In this document: in pieces, positions 43,007 to 54,760 of the stretch
Layout: each line of letters starts with the position of its first letter
Position numbering within the stretch: position 1 is the stretch's first letter
Assembly (NCBI GenBank): GCA_023159155.1
Contig: JAJNNX010000006.1
Location: forward strand, 558,001-622,000
Source: Ustulina deusta
Lineage: Eukaryota; Ascomycota; Sordariomycetes; Xylariales; Xylariaceae
Direction of reading: 5' to 3'
Length of the DNA stretch: 64,000 nucleotides
The notes under the pieces: model-generated
The model's database searches: none
What the model saw: only the letters and a program-made list of their open reading frames with translations
What the model was told of the DNA's origin: nothing
Position numbers and translations under genes: made by a program

Positions 43007-44701
43007 TCAGAAGCCAGACGTACGGCGAATTTGACCGAGGGGTTGACCAAAGTTATTGCTCGTCTTAAATCTCAGGGGAACATCTTCCTCCAGACCCTCC
43101 AGTCCGTCGTCTGGATGGTTGTCACGGGTGTGGTCGTCAGCACAGCGATTAGCCATTGGGTCCATCATGTCTTCTGTTGGGCCCGAAATTACCGACTCAT
43201 TGAGGACCGATGGTGTCGCATCAGTGGCCTTGACTTCTTCCAGCTTATCCGATAGCCTCCGAAGAAACATCTCGTCGGCGGCTGGTCGATTCTTGAGGCA
43301 CAGAGGTCCCTTCAGCGCCGGATCCTCATCGCTGGGTTCAAAGATAACCTCTTCCGGTATGACTTCGCTATCGCAAAGGCCTTGAGCGGCATAGCTTTCC
43401 TGGTTAGCATCAGGCATTGCTGCTGATTTGCTTTGCTTCCGCGCTTCATCAACATGTGCCAACCTTGGTTCATTTAGACTTGTTGGTGTGGACGACCCAC
43501 TGCTACTAGCGGTGTTGCCGGCGGTTGACTCCACAGTCGGAAGCTGGGATAAAGACATGGAATGGTTTGGCGTATGTCCAGCATGCATCGTCAGTCTGCG
43601 GTGTTCGGGGGCCTTCAATGTTTCTTGGGTCATTAGGGCGGGTGAAACTTTGGACTGCGATTCAGGCGAGCTTTTCTCCGGTTCTGATGGGGGCACCCTG
43701 CCTGGGGCAACTGTAGGTGATGGTGGCTTTCCGTCATTGAACGTTGATTTCTGTATCGCGGGCGCTCTTAGCCGAACTCCTTCAAGCCCGGGCATAATTT
43801 CGTTGATATCGATTGATGGAACTCGCTCTTTTTCCTTGCGCATAGCCATGTTGCTTGGCGATACGCTTTGCATTCGTGGATCGAGTGGCACAAATGGGTT
43901 CGACTCCGGTATAGTCGACACTCGACCACGTGGTAAGCCGCTCGGTGAAATGCCATCTGATGGGGTTCGATATGTAGGAGTAGATGTACTACCGATTTTG
44001 GGACCAACAGAACTACTCTGTCGACCCTTTCCTACAATTTCGTGGGCGACCCCGTCGAGATTCCCGCCGAGCCTGCCCTCGCCCCTGGACGTTATTTTGA
44101 GCAACTTGGTCAGTTTAGTTACCTCAGCCTCGACCGCTTCTTTGCTTTGTTTCCACTTTACAATCTCATTTTCTAATTCACTCTTTTGTTCCGCCCATAT
44201 TAATCGCTCTTCGTCCATTATGTTCCGTTCTTCCCGAAACATCTCCTCGGCTCGGGCGCGACTAGCCTCGAGATGTGCACGTTCCGCTTGCCAGCTTTCC
44301 CGTAACCTCCGGCAATGTTCTTCTCTACGCTGAAGGAGAGCCGCAGCGACTTGCGGACTTAAGTGTTCAAAAGGCGACATAGCGCCGGGGTTCGTGGGGC
44401 CCATCGAGGGCGAGGCGATGGAAGAACCGGGCGTCCCTCTCGTAGGCGTTGACAGAGAGTTGTGCTCTGGGGAGAGATACTGTCGGGAACCTGGCGTTGC
44501 CGACAGAGACAGCGGGGAGACGTGATCTGAGGGCGATATATCGAAATAGGGTTGTTTTATAGAGCGGGCTAAAGATAACGGCGATATCACGGAGCCTGGC
44601 TGGGCATTGAGGTGAGGGATGTGAGATATGGAACGATCGAAAGAGTCAATGCCACCCGATGGCAGAAATGTATCGGACGGCAACCTCGTCATGGCGAGCA
44701 T
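43007..44701 (-). CDS. Conserved-looking coiled-coil protein, function unknown
   Basis: One long minus-strand ORF of 564 codons from ATG 44701 (MLAMTRLPSDTFLPSGG); a second ATG at 44692 is equally possible. The frame is open further upstream but its first codon there is TTG. The first about 125 residues are Ser/Pro-rich with repeated SPLSL and ISPS motifs (phosphorylation-type). Next is a charged coiled coil of about 100 residues (AAALLQRREEHCRRLRESWQ, MFREERNIMDEERLIWAEQK, EVTKLTKLLKI). The remainder is disordered, with DPRMQSVSPS and an acidic stretch before the conserved-looking end RFKTSNNFGQPLGQIRRTSGF. The length of open frame and its codon use make it a real gene. No enzymatic domain; scaffold or cytoskeletal role would be guesswork. 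Confidence 0.75.
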   Translation of the reverse strand: MLAMTRLPSDTFLPSGGIDSFDRSISHIPHLNAQPGSVISPLSLARSIKQPYFDISPSDHVSPLSLSATPGSRQYLSPEHNSLSTPTRGTPGSSIASPSMGPTNPGAMSPFEHLSPQVAAALLQRREEHCRRLRESWQAERAHLEASRARAEEMFREERNIMDEERLIWAEQKSELENEIVKWKQSKEAVEAEVTKLTKLLKITSRGEGRLGGNLDGVAHEIVGKGRQSSSVGPKIGSTSTPTYRTPSDGISPSGLPRGRVSTIPESNPFVPLDPRMQSVSPSNMAMRKEKERVPSIDINEIMPGLEGVRLRAPAIQKSTFNDGKPPSPTVAPGRVPPSEPEKSSPESQSKVSPALMTQETLKAPEHRRLTMHAGHTPNHSMSLSQLPTVESTAGNTASSSGSSTPTSLNEPRLAHVDEARKQSKSAAMPDANQESYAAQGLCDSEVIPEEVIFEPSDEDPALKGPLCLKNRPAADEMFLRRLSDKLEEVKATDATPSVLNESVISGPTEDMMDPMANRCADDHTRDNHPDDGLEGLEEDVPLRFKTSNNFGQPLGQIRRTSGF

Positions 44702-47103
44702 TTCGGGAGAGTCACGCCCGGGATCGAGGGCACGGCAAAGTGGGAGCAACCTTGATTTGATCGGATTGAAGCAAAGGAGGGAGCGACAAGAGCCGGGAGG
44801 AGGGAGAAGATGAAGAAGGTTTCTTTTGTTTTGCGCAATCGAGGCGTCGCTAAGAGCAGGAGCCAAACTTTAAAAGGGATGCGACTGTTCTTTTCGGGAT
44901 GAGGGCGGCGTCGATGGACGTATATGCGCCGTCAAGGGCAGGCTCGTGGTTCAACGACCAGGGGTAAATTGCCCAAATCTCAAGGGGACAGTCTTGTCGA
45001 TGTGTCGTCGAGTCGGGCAGATGGTCCCATCATTCACCAGAAGCCCAAAGCTCGGGGTTCTGTCGTGGAACGTTGCGTTGCCCGCTACACATCAGTTGGG
45101 GCGGTTTGTTTCCTCAGGCGTGGTGTCGAGACAGACGCATAGGCGGGCAAGGGGAACAGAGTGACGTATTTCAAGGTATCTCCGGCCGCAGAACGTGGAG
45201 CCTCTATACAAGCAACAACAGCAACAACTAGGTTCTTATGATACTATTCGACATTCAGAGGTTGTTCAGATAGGCTAGATAAGTGGTGAGAGTTTCGCTT
45301 GTGTCGAAGATATATATCTACCTATTTATTGGTGTTATGGGGCGGTATAAAATGGAGGAATCGGGGAAGGCAGAGATGGGGATGACGGAGAGATGGAGGG
45401 ATGATGGAGCATGCATATGATGGTGTTGCCGTATGTTAGTGTCATAATGAACCTAGCACTGTCCGTTAAGTAGGTACCTCGGACTAACTGAAACCCATGC
45501 CGAGAGTCTTGAATTGGACGAATGATGGGCCACAAATTTCCACTTCCGATCGTGAGTGGTCTCAATTAAGTTAAAACCCCAACTCAGCAGCGCCACCAGA
45601 GGAGAGGACTCTTGAACTGTGGATAAAGGGAGGGGTCAATCTGCCACCAGCCTAGGTACTTACTAGTATGCATGGACAGTTCAGTTGTCGATGCCCTACA
45701 ATACCTATCGGAGGTATTTTCTAGGTACTTCCCCTTGACTTACCTAAGTGACTTCTCCAACTCGTCAGTACCTTATTTATGTACCTAGGCATTGCTACTA
45801 TAGTATTACTATCTCCACTAATACACACGACGCTAAGAAGACCACTGCCAACACCAAACCGTTACAAATCCAAAGGCTACCTTATTTCACCATCATACCT
45901 TTGTTGCTGGGAAAATGCCTGACAAGTATCAGCTCGTCTACCGAGTTCCATGATTTTTGGTAAGCGCCGAAGGGCCCCATAAGCATACGTGGACAGCATT
46001 AGTGCTCAAAATCATCAGAGTTGGGCAGCATGTATAATCAGAAGGAATATAGATGTAGTATTCTGTATAGGTAACGTACGCCTACACTATACTGGTAGGT
46101 ACTCTGAACCCTAGCCATTACACTACCTAGTACCGATCAAGTGAATGACGGGCACAGTAAAAGTTCTTGGGCTGCTGATGTTCTTCGGACGTTTCAGCTG
46201 CCAAATAGCTCCAGTCATTCGCCACCCTTGTCTTCTCTTGTGATGGTTGCCCAGCTGGCCTCTTTCGACTAAAGTCGATTCGATGCTGGATATATTTACC
46301 CCATTTACAGCCAGATGCATCAAGTTGCCTTGCACAACAGTTGATGGTCAATCTACGCATAGCAAGGGTTCAGAACCGGGTGTTCGACTCAGCCAGCCAG
46401 CCAGCCAGGTCAAGCCAATCGTCCCTGTCTAACTCGCGCTGGCCAATCAACCGCCTGTTTCATGATCCCCAAGCCACGTCTTCGCGGTGTGCCGTGCCAG
46501 CATGTCAACTTAATCTGTCACCAGCGATCTTGCTCAGCGGCTCCCGACCCTACTGGATCAAAGAGCACACTAACCTGGAATATATCCAGTTCTGTCTAGG
46601 ATCTATGGGCTTCGGTTGCGGTGTAGAGGAACGGCCCGCGAAACCTCGACTGATATTTGAGACTTTTATTTATTTATTATTATTTTTCTTAAGTCTCTTC
46701 TTTCCCCTTCTCGCACGATTTGTTTGCTGGTGAATGAGTAAGTACCTACCGGTATTACTAATAACAGGACATACTACCGGTATGATGAGAGAGCGGACTT
46801 GGTTCCCGCTGGATATTCGCGTCCCCTGTTCCAGAATATACCCCGCGGTCGGTACATGGTCGGTACCATGGCGGACGCACGAGTTCCTTGTTTGGAGGGG
46901 ACTCTCCCCGTTGTTCCGCCAGCTTGGCTCGTGGGGCTGTCGACCTAAGTGCAGGCATCCTACGTTTACCTCTGCGTTGGATGGTGGATGTTAGAGTAAG
47001 AGAAGCAGTCACTAAGCCGGTAATTTTTCGCGAACTAATAGTCCCTTCAGAATATCCAGGTGCATGACAGTCCAGCCCAGCAAAATCCCGTACTATCGTC
47101 AGA
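44702..47103. other. Intergenic region
   Basis: No supported gene. It contains the promoter of the coiled-coil gene, a ccagccagccagccagg tract near 46390 and several TAGGTAC motifs (45470, 45650, 45725, 45782). Confidence 0.45.
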
Positions 47104-47547
47104 CTACACGTAGGTATCACGAGCAGGACGCGAGCGCCAGGGAGGATGACGAGAAATACCCGGACTCACCTGGCCTTGAACCATGCTCGAATCTCCCTTG
47201 TCGAGGCATCCGCTGTCTCTGTCTAGAAGCTCGTTCATCTTGTCGGCAATTTTCACGCTGTTCGGTTTTTGGTAATCCAGAGAGTCGGCGCAAAGCCAGA
47301 CCCCCGAGACCCCAAAGCAGGCGATCCGGCGGCAATGTTGGGCGTCTGCCTCTAGCGGCGCCCATAGCTGGTAGAACCAACTGTAGGCTTCCTTAATCGA
47401 TTTCACGGAGGCGGAGGGCCAGTTGTGGAGGTGGCAGTTTATAGGGTACTTCCCATCGTTTGGAAAGAGGTTAGCCCGGGACAAGATCCGAAACAGAAGA
47501 TGGTCTGCTGAGTGGTGTTGAAAACGCCAAGATAGTAGTAGAGCCAT
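47104..47547 (-). CDS. Weak hypothetical gene, possibly first exon of a spliced gene
   Basis: From ATG 47547 (MALLLSWRFQHHSAD) the frame is open for 147 codons with fairly even codon use. It contains SRANLFPNDGKYPINCHLHN, KSIKEAYSWFYQLWAP and NSVKIADKMNELLDRD. A strong donor, CAG then gtgagt, follows MVQGQ near 47170, so the residues after it may be intronic and a further exon would lie to the left; I could not find a convincing one. No family recognised. It may be a remnant. Confidence 0.3.
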   Translation of the reverse strand: MALLLSWRFQHHSADHLLFRILSRANLFPNDGKYPINCHLHNWPSASVKSIKEAYSWFYQLWAPLEADAQHCRRIACFGVSGVWLCADSLDYQKPNSVKIADKMNELLDRDSGCLDKGDSSMVQGQVSPGISRHPPWRSRPARDTYV

Positions 47548-48849
47548 AATATACCATGGCCTAGATAATCTTGAAGTGCAGATAGCATAGGTAGGAATGA
47601 CAGGGCTTGTGGTCTAGGGACAAAGAGTAAAGTAGTTTAGGGGCTCACATTATCACGGCGATTGACTTGGTTACGGGGTAACTGTGACAAGTCCCTTGAT
47701 GGCTTAGGCGAGTCTCGCGCGACCAACGGCAAGCTGATCTCGTCCACAGGGGCGTCATGATTGTTGATTTGGGTTTCCTTGGCGATGTATTGGTTCTAGT
47801 TTGGGTTAGCATGGGGTTTTAAATAATATAGTGACTCCAGGTATGCTCATGGATCTCTCCTACATATCTGGCACAAGCGCCAACAGCCCAAATGAGGCCA
47901 AAGAGGAACTTTATATATTGCATGGTAAACCATTTAATGTCCACAAAAATATATTTCTGCTGCTGAATCCGCTGTAATTTTGTGAGATAAACTAGTCACG
48001 GCTTTCCGGAGAGATTGCTATGCTTTATAGGTGACTGCTTTGTATCCCTTACCATGTGACGAGGTTGTGGAACTGTGTTAGTTGGCATTGAGGGAATGTT
48101 TAACCCTCGATCTAACTGGTAATTCATTTAATCTGTGGCACGCTTGGCCTCATCCGATGTGGCTTGTTACAAAATTAGATGATGTCCTCCCTTCCACTGT
48201 ATGTTTGTGGTCTAGTTAGGAAACAAGTGTAACCAACACCTCGGAAATGGAGGAAGATCCATGAAGTACAGTCATAAGCCCACCACCGATGAGTTTTGCG
48301 GTTTCAAGGTGTATACAAGTCAATCGAGAAGTCATAACATGTGCACGCTCTCTTCATTGGCAATAGGAGTAGGTGACATCGGGGCCATAAAAGCCCCAAC
48401 ATCTATGCTCTATAACGTAGCTGCCAGACAAGTTTTATCTAAAGAGGTCAAGAAGCCATCACGAAATCCCAGAACCTTAGGTATGGGGTTATAATAGAAA
48501 ATTGTTGTTGCGCAAATAAGCCTAACCATGAACATCTCACAATGTAACATGACACTTCCCACGGCATAAAAACAGGCTCCAAATTTCCGTTCTGGGATCC
48601 TTACTTACTTGTGATAGGTAGTTAATTTGTTGGTGACACCACATATCGCAGGAGCAGCGACTGCGTCAGACGTGGCGTCTCTCGAACACACTACGCCGCC
48701 TTCTACGCCGGTCTGAACGTTTTATTGTTATCAATATACCCTCTAAAAAGGCAACCGAGAACTTCAGAAAGAAAACCCTCTTCTTGCTTTGGGGATGACA
48801 TGTTCGCAAGTGTCTTGTCGTACAACGGGTAGGGTCCTGGAGGCCCGGA

Positions 48850-48880
48850 ATATATATATATATAGAGAGAGAGAGAGAGG
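48850..48880. repeat. Compound (ta)n(ga)n microsatellite
   Basis: About seven ta dinucleotides run directly into about eight ga dinucleotides. Confidence 0.9.
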
Positions 48881-51197
48881 ATTCTTAGATTTTGGCGGAT
48901 TAGGGCTACCTCGTACTGCCTCGTATTGCTAAGTATGGCCATCTCCCTACTTTAATATCTGAAGGTGATAATTTAACTAGAGCGCTTACCGGGAGCCATG
49001 GCGATTTCAGGCATGATGTTCCCGGGAAGGGTATCAATCCAAGGGTTAGGTATATATTTAACAACATGCAAGACTGCATATCTGTTGTATTCCGGGGCTC
49101 CCGGTTCTAGTATGCCCTATGTTACTACTCACCCCCCATATATACCGCTTGAGTGACACTGCGATAGTGTATAAGGTAATGGAAGACTTTACCTTGTGGC
49201 TGCTGTTATAAATATGCGGTGTACAAGTTGTCGAGGTTGATCTCAGAGACAGCGATACGAAGTCACCCTCTGTTCAATGTATCTGGTGCTCTGTGAGTTA
49301 TTCATGCCCTTGGATATAATAACATGAAGCGTTGATAATGCAAGCCGGTGTAGATGAATAGCGGCACAACAATATAAACAACCGCCCCTTGTAGGGGTAT
49401 CACCGGTGCCTTCTTGTTCTCTCAGTGTGCACAGTGAATATTAGACTTGAGCTTAGGGTTGAGCGCCAAACCTCAGGTTTGGAGTAGATCAAATTCTGGA
49501 AAGAGTGCATGACTAGTAAGTACTATAGAAACTAATCACATGTATGTACACGAGCATATTATGTTGGACGGCATAGGCTTTCAAATTGCGGTGCAGAGCT
49601 CTCGCCCTATGGCCTCACTACCTACCCATCTTAACCACAGCCGCTCGTGGTCTCCTGAAGTAGAGTGAATGGACTGAGTGGCTGAACAGATAAAAAGGGT
49701 GCTGAACACTAAGAGAAGAAAGGATAAGGTATCGCAACAGTTACACTCTTTTCATAGTGATCGCGTTCAATTAAGTTATATTCTCCTTTGATTATGCCAG
49801 GAAGTGTAGGGATAGCCTATCTCCTATTGTAAGGGCAAGGTGAGTAGGTACACCATATCCGCGAGCCTACTCACATTCTCCACTTCACTACTTAAGCAGA
49901 CATCTTTGCCCAGAGAACCCCCTTTCCGATTTTCTCCTTGGATACTTAGAGACGAATATATGGTAGTTATACGCTCAAGATAAGTAATATGTTGAAGCGG
50001 TGCGCGTGGGTTGAAGGGTGTATGGCTAGGGCCAATAGGAGGACTTGAGATAACTGCTAGCCAAGTGCGGCTATTCGATCTATGGATCTCTCTAATACTT
50101 GTAATAACCCCGAAGTTCCCAGGCATACACACTCGCTACTCGCCTTGCTACGCTCATTCACATCTGTCGCAAATGATTGCTTAATTTTATTGCGACTTGT
50201 TTAGAAATATTTATGTTGCCTCGTTAGATTTCGCATATAAAAGTCTATGGTTAAGCTTGTACTTATGCCTGAGGATTAGGAAGAGCCCTTTTCTGTGATC
50301 TGGGCACCTTTTTTTTTAGAGACCAGGATCAGGTGAGCTACTAGTACCGAGTTCTTGCCAACCTTGGTAAACTCGGGGCAAGCCCAACCAAGCTATCTGC
50401 TTGCCGACATTTTTGATGACCAACCTCGGGACCATGATCAGGGTTTACATGCAATCACTGCGAGGCTCCGGGCCAATTACCGACACTCCTGATTCCAACG
50501 TATTGTGTAAGCAATCAAACAGCATATGCCAAAGGGAACAGTTCCGTGGGAATATGCGCCCTCGGCATACTTGGGCAGACTTGGGGTCGCATTGAGAATT
50601 GTCATGAGGGGACGTGGAACCTGAGTGACTGATGTGGGTACCGTATTTGGAGAATTCTGCGCTTGACTCAACCGGCCTCGGCCGCACAGAAGGAACCTAG
50701 TCTTAGTCTCGGAAAGCAAAGAAGCATAAAGCAGACGAGAAATATTTAGCTCGTCCTTGAAGCCACACTATTCGAAGGCGAAAGTCCGAGTCGGGCAAGC
50801 GCTCACGTTGTTCAGGAATCCGGGGTCTAAGCGCTCGTGGCATAGGGGCACCAATGCAGGACGACTCTTGACAAGGGTCGTGTTCGCAGTAGGCTTACCC
50901 ACGAGTCTCATCGTGCAATCGACCTGGATTCGACAATTGGGTAGACCTTGGCTGGGCAATCGCGTCTGCGACAATCAGATAGATCTCTTCGGTTTGGCGG
51001 TGAGTCGGGGCTGTAACCTGCCCTCCGTCTTATGTACATACGTATACCTACACTATTTTGAAGTGCGTGTGAGTGTGAGTGGAGTGTACAGGTAGGTAGG
51101 TCCCTGCAGATTTGATCAGCTGCACCGTTGGAAATCTAGATCTCGTTGTTGTATTGTGTTTAATGAAGCAAAACAAGCCAACGTACTATATAGTCGA

Positions 51198-51484
51198 ATG
51201 GGTCTAGTCTGGCCTTGTTCTGCCGCTTCGATCCTAGCACGCCGGTTTGAAACTCTCCGGGTCGGGGAAGACCGGGGGTCCATATGCACAAAACATGTGG
51301 ATGTGGTGGCAGGCCACTCGGCCCAAGTGACAAATGTAAGTAAACGTCTGAGGTGTTTTGAATAGGATCTAAAAGTTAACATGCTATGTCATTGTAGATC
51401 GAAGACTCTGTCGGAGTAACACAAGTCGATGGCGAAACTGGACCACGTGAGAATCCAAGTGCCTCACTGGTCACGGCATTCTAG
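51198..51484 (+). CDS. Possible small two-exon ORF, very tentative
   Basis: ATG 51198 (MGLVWPCSAASILARRFETL) runs to a gtaagt donor at 51336. A gttaac branch and TAG acceptor follow at 51375-51397, and phase is kept to TAG at 51482-51484 (IEDSVGVTQVDGETGPRENP), 74 aa in all. The consistent splice signals are the only support. The frame is also open upstream of the ATG, so this may be the 3' end of a longer or decayed gene. Confidence 0.22.
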
Positions 51485-52395
51485 GTATTTCAGTTCTTGT
51501 TCGGCGATTCGGCTAGCAGCCAGAGTTTGAAACCGCAGAAGCTTGCTTACCAGGGAAGGGAGCTGCTCCAGCTCTGGTCCAAGACAACTCCGTCGGAGTT
51601 GGCATTACCACCTGAATCTCATCCCGAAGTTTCATCATCAAAGGCTTCTTGTCGAATATGTGATACGATGCGACTATCAGCGCTCTCGCCGTGGTCTCAT
51701 CGACCGGACGGGGTTCGGTCTTCCGAGGAAGGGGTGGTGACCGCACATGAGGGTTTATTTTCGCAGTTTGCCGTCACAAGTCATGCCGTCACGTTTCTGT
51801 CATATTCGTGGAACGTAGTGGATGTGAATGGCATTGTAGACTGATTTGGCTTTGCCTAGTATTCCATTGTATTGTAAGTTGTAGAAAGGATGGAAGCTAC
51901 CACGGTGACTACTGTGTACAGCATACTACTGATAATGGGTAGATCAGGTGACAGATATACTACCTGGAGAGCGCTGCACCGAGTACATCATGGTCTCTCG
52001 CTTGAGGGAGGTACTGACATGGCCGTCATTTAGGCGTCGTGAGGAGATACGTAAAAGTCATGACGGCCTACTGTGCCTGTGCTCTATGCAGATAGAATCC
52101 CGAGAATACTAGAGATGATTGAAACCCGGCAAAAATTGGTCAGAGTCTTCCCGATTTACCCGCTCGTCGAGAGTGCGTATGATCTGAAAATGGCTGATGA
52201 GGTTTTCTTGAACCCTACCATGCAAGAGCTTGAGAAATTGGGCGCCGATTCTATCACGCTGTAAGTGATATGACGAATGATGTGGGATAGGCACTGATTC
52301 AGCTTCTCGGGACGAATGATATCTTATCATATCAGAAAGAAGAGGTATGGAGAGGACCTGCAATCTGTGAATTCAGTGCTAACAACTTAATTGGA

Positions 52396-52432
52396 AAGCT
52401 TTGCAAGCTTCCCAGTCGCTCTTGCAAAGCTT
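52396..52432. repeat. Perfect 12-bp inverted repeat
   Basis: AAGCTTTGCAAG and its exact reverse complement are separated by 13 nt, able to form a hairpin. Nearby cggcaaagctttccg at about 52779-52793 repeats the core aaagctt. It could be the end of a small foldback or MITE-like element; no target duplication was identified. Confidence 0.6.
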
Positions 52433-52646
52433 GATGTTAATATTGGTCGTTCAAAAACTCTATATTTGTCCGCAAGCCTTTGATTGGTTAAGCCACAAAT
52501 CCTGGCTCTCTAATTGGCTTATGCCTACCAAGCAACTCACCTATAACTCTAAATCGAAATTTGCGGCTTACGCAGTTTCTACCTGGAATCTTTCTGGATA
52601 GCGGTTCGAAGCCCTGAAAGGGAGTCAAAGTCTCGGCTGGGTCTAG

Positions 52647-52673
52647 GGAGGCGGGGGAGGCGGGGGAGGCGGG
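52647..52673. repeat. GC-rich 9-bp tandem (gaggcgggg)
   Basis: Three copies of gaggcgggg lead into gggtcccagggggtctccccctgg, which is itself partly palindromic. An unusually GC-rich spot within AT-rich surroundings. Confidence 0.75.
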
Positions 52674-53607
52674 TCCCAGGGGGTCTCCCCCTGGTATAGG
52701 TCAAGTAGTTAGAGAGGAGGAAATATTTAAATTGAAGTGCTTCGCACTTTGATTTACAGCGTACTAATGGAGCTTCGCCGGCAAAGCTTTCCGTTTTAGG
52801 GATATCCTTAGCCCTACACGGTCTTTTATTGCGAGAATTGCCCCATCAAGACCGATTTGAAACCCCGGTTTCGAACGGGAACATACTGTGAGAAGGTCCG
52901 ACAGTCAAGGGAACTCGACGGGCTGATGCAGCCATCATTCCAGACCATGCAACGAACCTCTGTCTGGGACCGGAAGAGTTGATCGAGTTGTTTAATGGCA
53001 ATTCTATAGCTCTTATGGCACCTAGGGCTATATTTGGCATGAGCATTGGAATAGAGTAGGTTGAGTGCAAGGAGCTGAAAAAGGGGCTACATACCTAGCT
53101 ATTTGGTGGCTATGTGAGCCAAGCACATGGTCAACACCACAAGTTTGGCCATTCTATTCATATTAGAAAAAATACCACTCACTCTTTTTAGCCAGTTAAT
53201 TGCGTTGGATTAGAATGTGTTGTATCATGATCTTTTAGTTTCCCAATTGAAAAGTCTAGGAGTAATTGTACTTGGAAGCATAGGTTTAGCGCATCTCCCT
53301 CTTACACGCCTTTCTTCGTGTAATATAATATGCTATTTTGAGAACAGCAAGGGGTGAAAACTGTAACAACACGCGAGCATAGACGGCGCAATGTGAGGGT
53401 AGTACAGTGTTCATGCCAAACTCTAATCACGCGAAGCTGTCTATCCAGCTTGGGCAACGCAGTCTAGGAAATTTCGGAAATCTATTTTCAAGTTGTGACT
53501 ATATTCTCTGTAGATTCAGTCTGGGGTGTAGTAGTGACGAGTGGGGATATGTCGTGATACACAAGTCATGTCTTGCGAGACTGTGAATAGTAACTACATG
53601 TGTAATC

Positions 53608-54760
53608 TCACCACTCAAACCTCTCCTTGACCAGCTCTTCCGACAACTTCCAAAGCTTTTCGGCTTCAGAACTCGACACGGACCCCGGAAGCGCCTTTTC
53701 CGAGATTTGGCAATCGTCCAAGTACACGCCGTAGTTTTCCCTGCCATCCCTCGTCTCCCCCGGTCCGAGTTTTGGATCCAGCGCTGCCACCAAACTGGTC
53801 GACGCCCCCGCACCGAGCGTCTTATAAGTAGCAGCGCCTGAATTAATCAGCGTCGTGATGGCTTCGATATTCTCTGGCGGGAAATTTCGACCTAGTTCTG
53901 TGACTATGACCCCCGGATGCACAGCCAAGGTGAGAATGCCGTATTTCTCGTACAGGCGCTTGTTCGCACCCACCCCAAATAGCACGTTCGCCACCTTGCT
54001 TACGTTGTAACCTTCGAGACCGATGTACGACTTATTTCGTGCGTCTTTGTAGCCCCACATGCCCATCATCTCATAGCTCGGTTGCTCTGCCTCAGGTAGG
54101 TCCTTGTTCAGCTTCTCGAAGTTCATGTCACTCCAACGCATGGCTGCTTTCTGAGGCGACGCGGACGAGACGTTAACCACTCGTGTGGCTCCCTTGGGAT
54201 TTTTCTCGGCCGCTTTGATGAGTTTCGGCATGAGGTGGCAGGTGAGCAACCAGTGCCCGATGTGATTCGTAGCAAAGTGCATTTCAATGCCGTCCTCGCT
54301 TAGCGTGCGTTCTGCGAGACCCATAACGCCGGCGCTGTTGACAATGATATCAAGCGTGGGAATGTCGGCCCACGACAGAAGGTCGGCGGCAGCTGCCCTG
54401 ACGGACTTCTGCCTGGAGAGATCAACGATGAGAGGGCGATAATCTACGGTAGGGTATTGAGCCTTGAGTACGTCGATGCATTTGCCGACCTTGGAGGGTG
54501 AACGGCCGGCGATAATGACATGCGCAGGAGACTGTGATGCCTAGTAAAGGGCGTCAGTATCCTTTCTTCTCTATGGCCATCACAGGAAGTCTTTAGGATA
54601 GGGCAGGACGCACGAATGCCTGGCACGTAGCGAACCCAATACCGTTGGCGTTGCCGCCTGTCACAAGAACCGTCTTTCCACGAATACCTTCGCTGAAGGC
54701 CTTCGCGACTTCGAGGCCTTCGGTTTTACTGTCGAATTCGGGATAAGTTGTAGCCGGCAT
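53608..54760 (-). CDS. Short-chain dehydrogenase/reductase (retinol-dehydrogenase/WWOX-like group)
   Basis: Two minus-strand exons, 54760-54614 and 54540-53608, join in phase for 359 aa. The Rossmann motif lies early (TVLVTGGNANGIGFA, a TGxxxGxG type), followed by AHVIIAGRSPSKVGK, VDLSRQKSVRAAAADLLSW, IVNSAGVM (the NAG-type strand 4 motif), ATNHIGHWLLT and the VNVSSASP serine. The catalytic pair is YNVSK (YxxxK). The proline-glycine motif VHPGVIVTEL follows. So the Ser-Tyr-Lys triad and cofactor site look intact and the enzyme is probably active, NADP(H)-dependent by family habit. Substrate unknown. The first intron lies right after the Rossmann motif (ATCQAF). No gene cluster surrounds it to suggest a pathway. 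Confidence 0.88.

Larger units (their letters stand above)
47548..53607. other. Six-kilobase gene-poor stretch
   Basis: No confident gene. Contents worth noting: a TA/GA microsatellite at 48850-48880, a possible two-exon ORF at 51198-51484, an exon-like segment at about 52084-52261 (acceptor ctatgcag, donor gtaagt, reading RIPRILEMIETRQKLVRVF), an inverted repeat at 52396-52432 and a 9-bp GC-rich tandem near 52650. Composition is moderately AT-rich. This could be degraded former gene space. Confidence 0.4.

Noticed and set aside
43428..44333. 301-codon plus ORF opposite the coiled-coil gene
   Set aside because: A shadow of the Ser-rich minus-strand gene; it has no ordered segments and its Ser/Leu runs mirror the codons of the real gene.
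50757..51095. 112-codon plus ORF
   Set aside because: No motif, and no in-phase junction with the 51198-51484 ORF was found.
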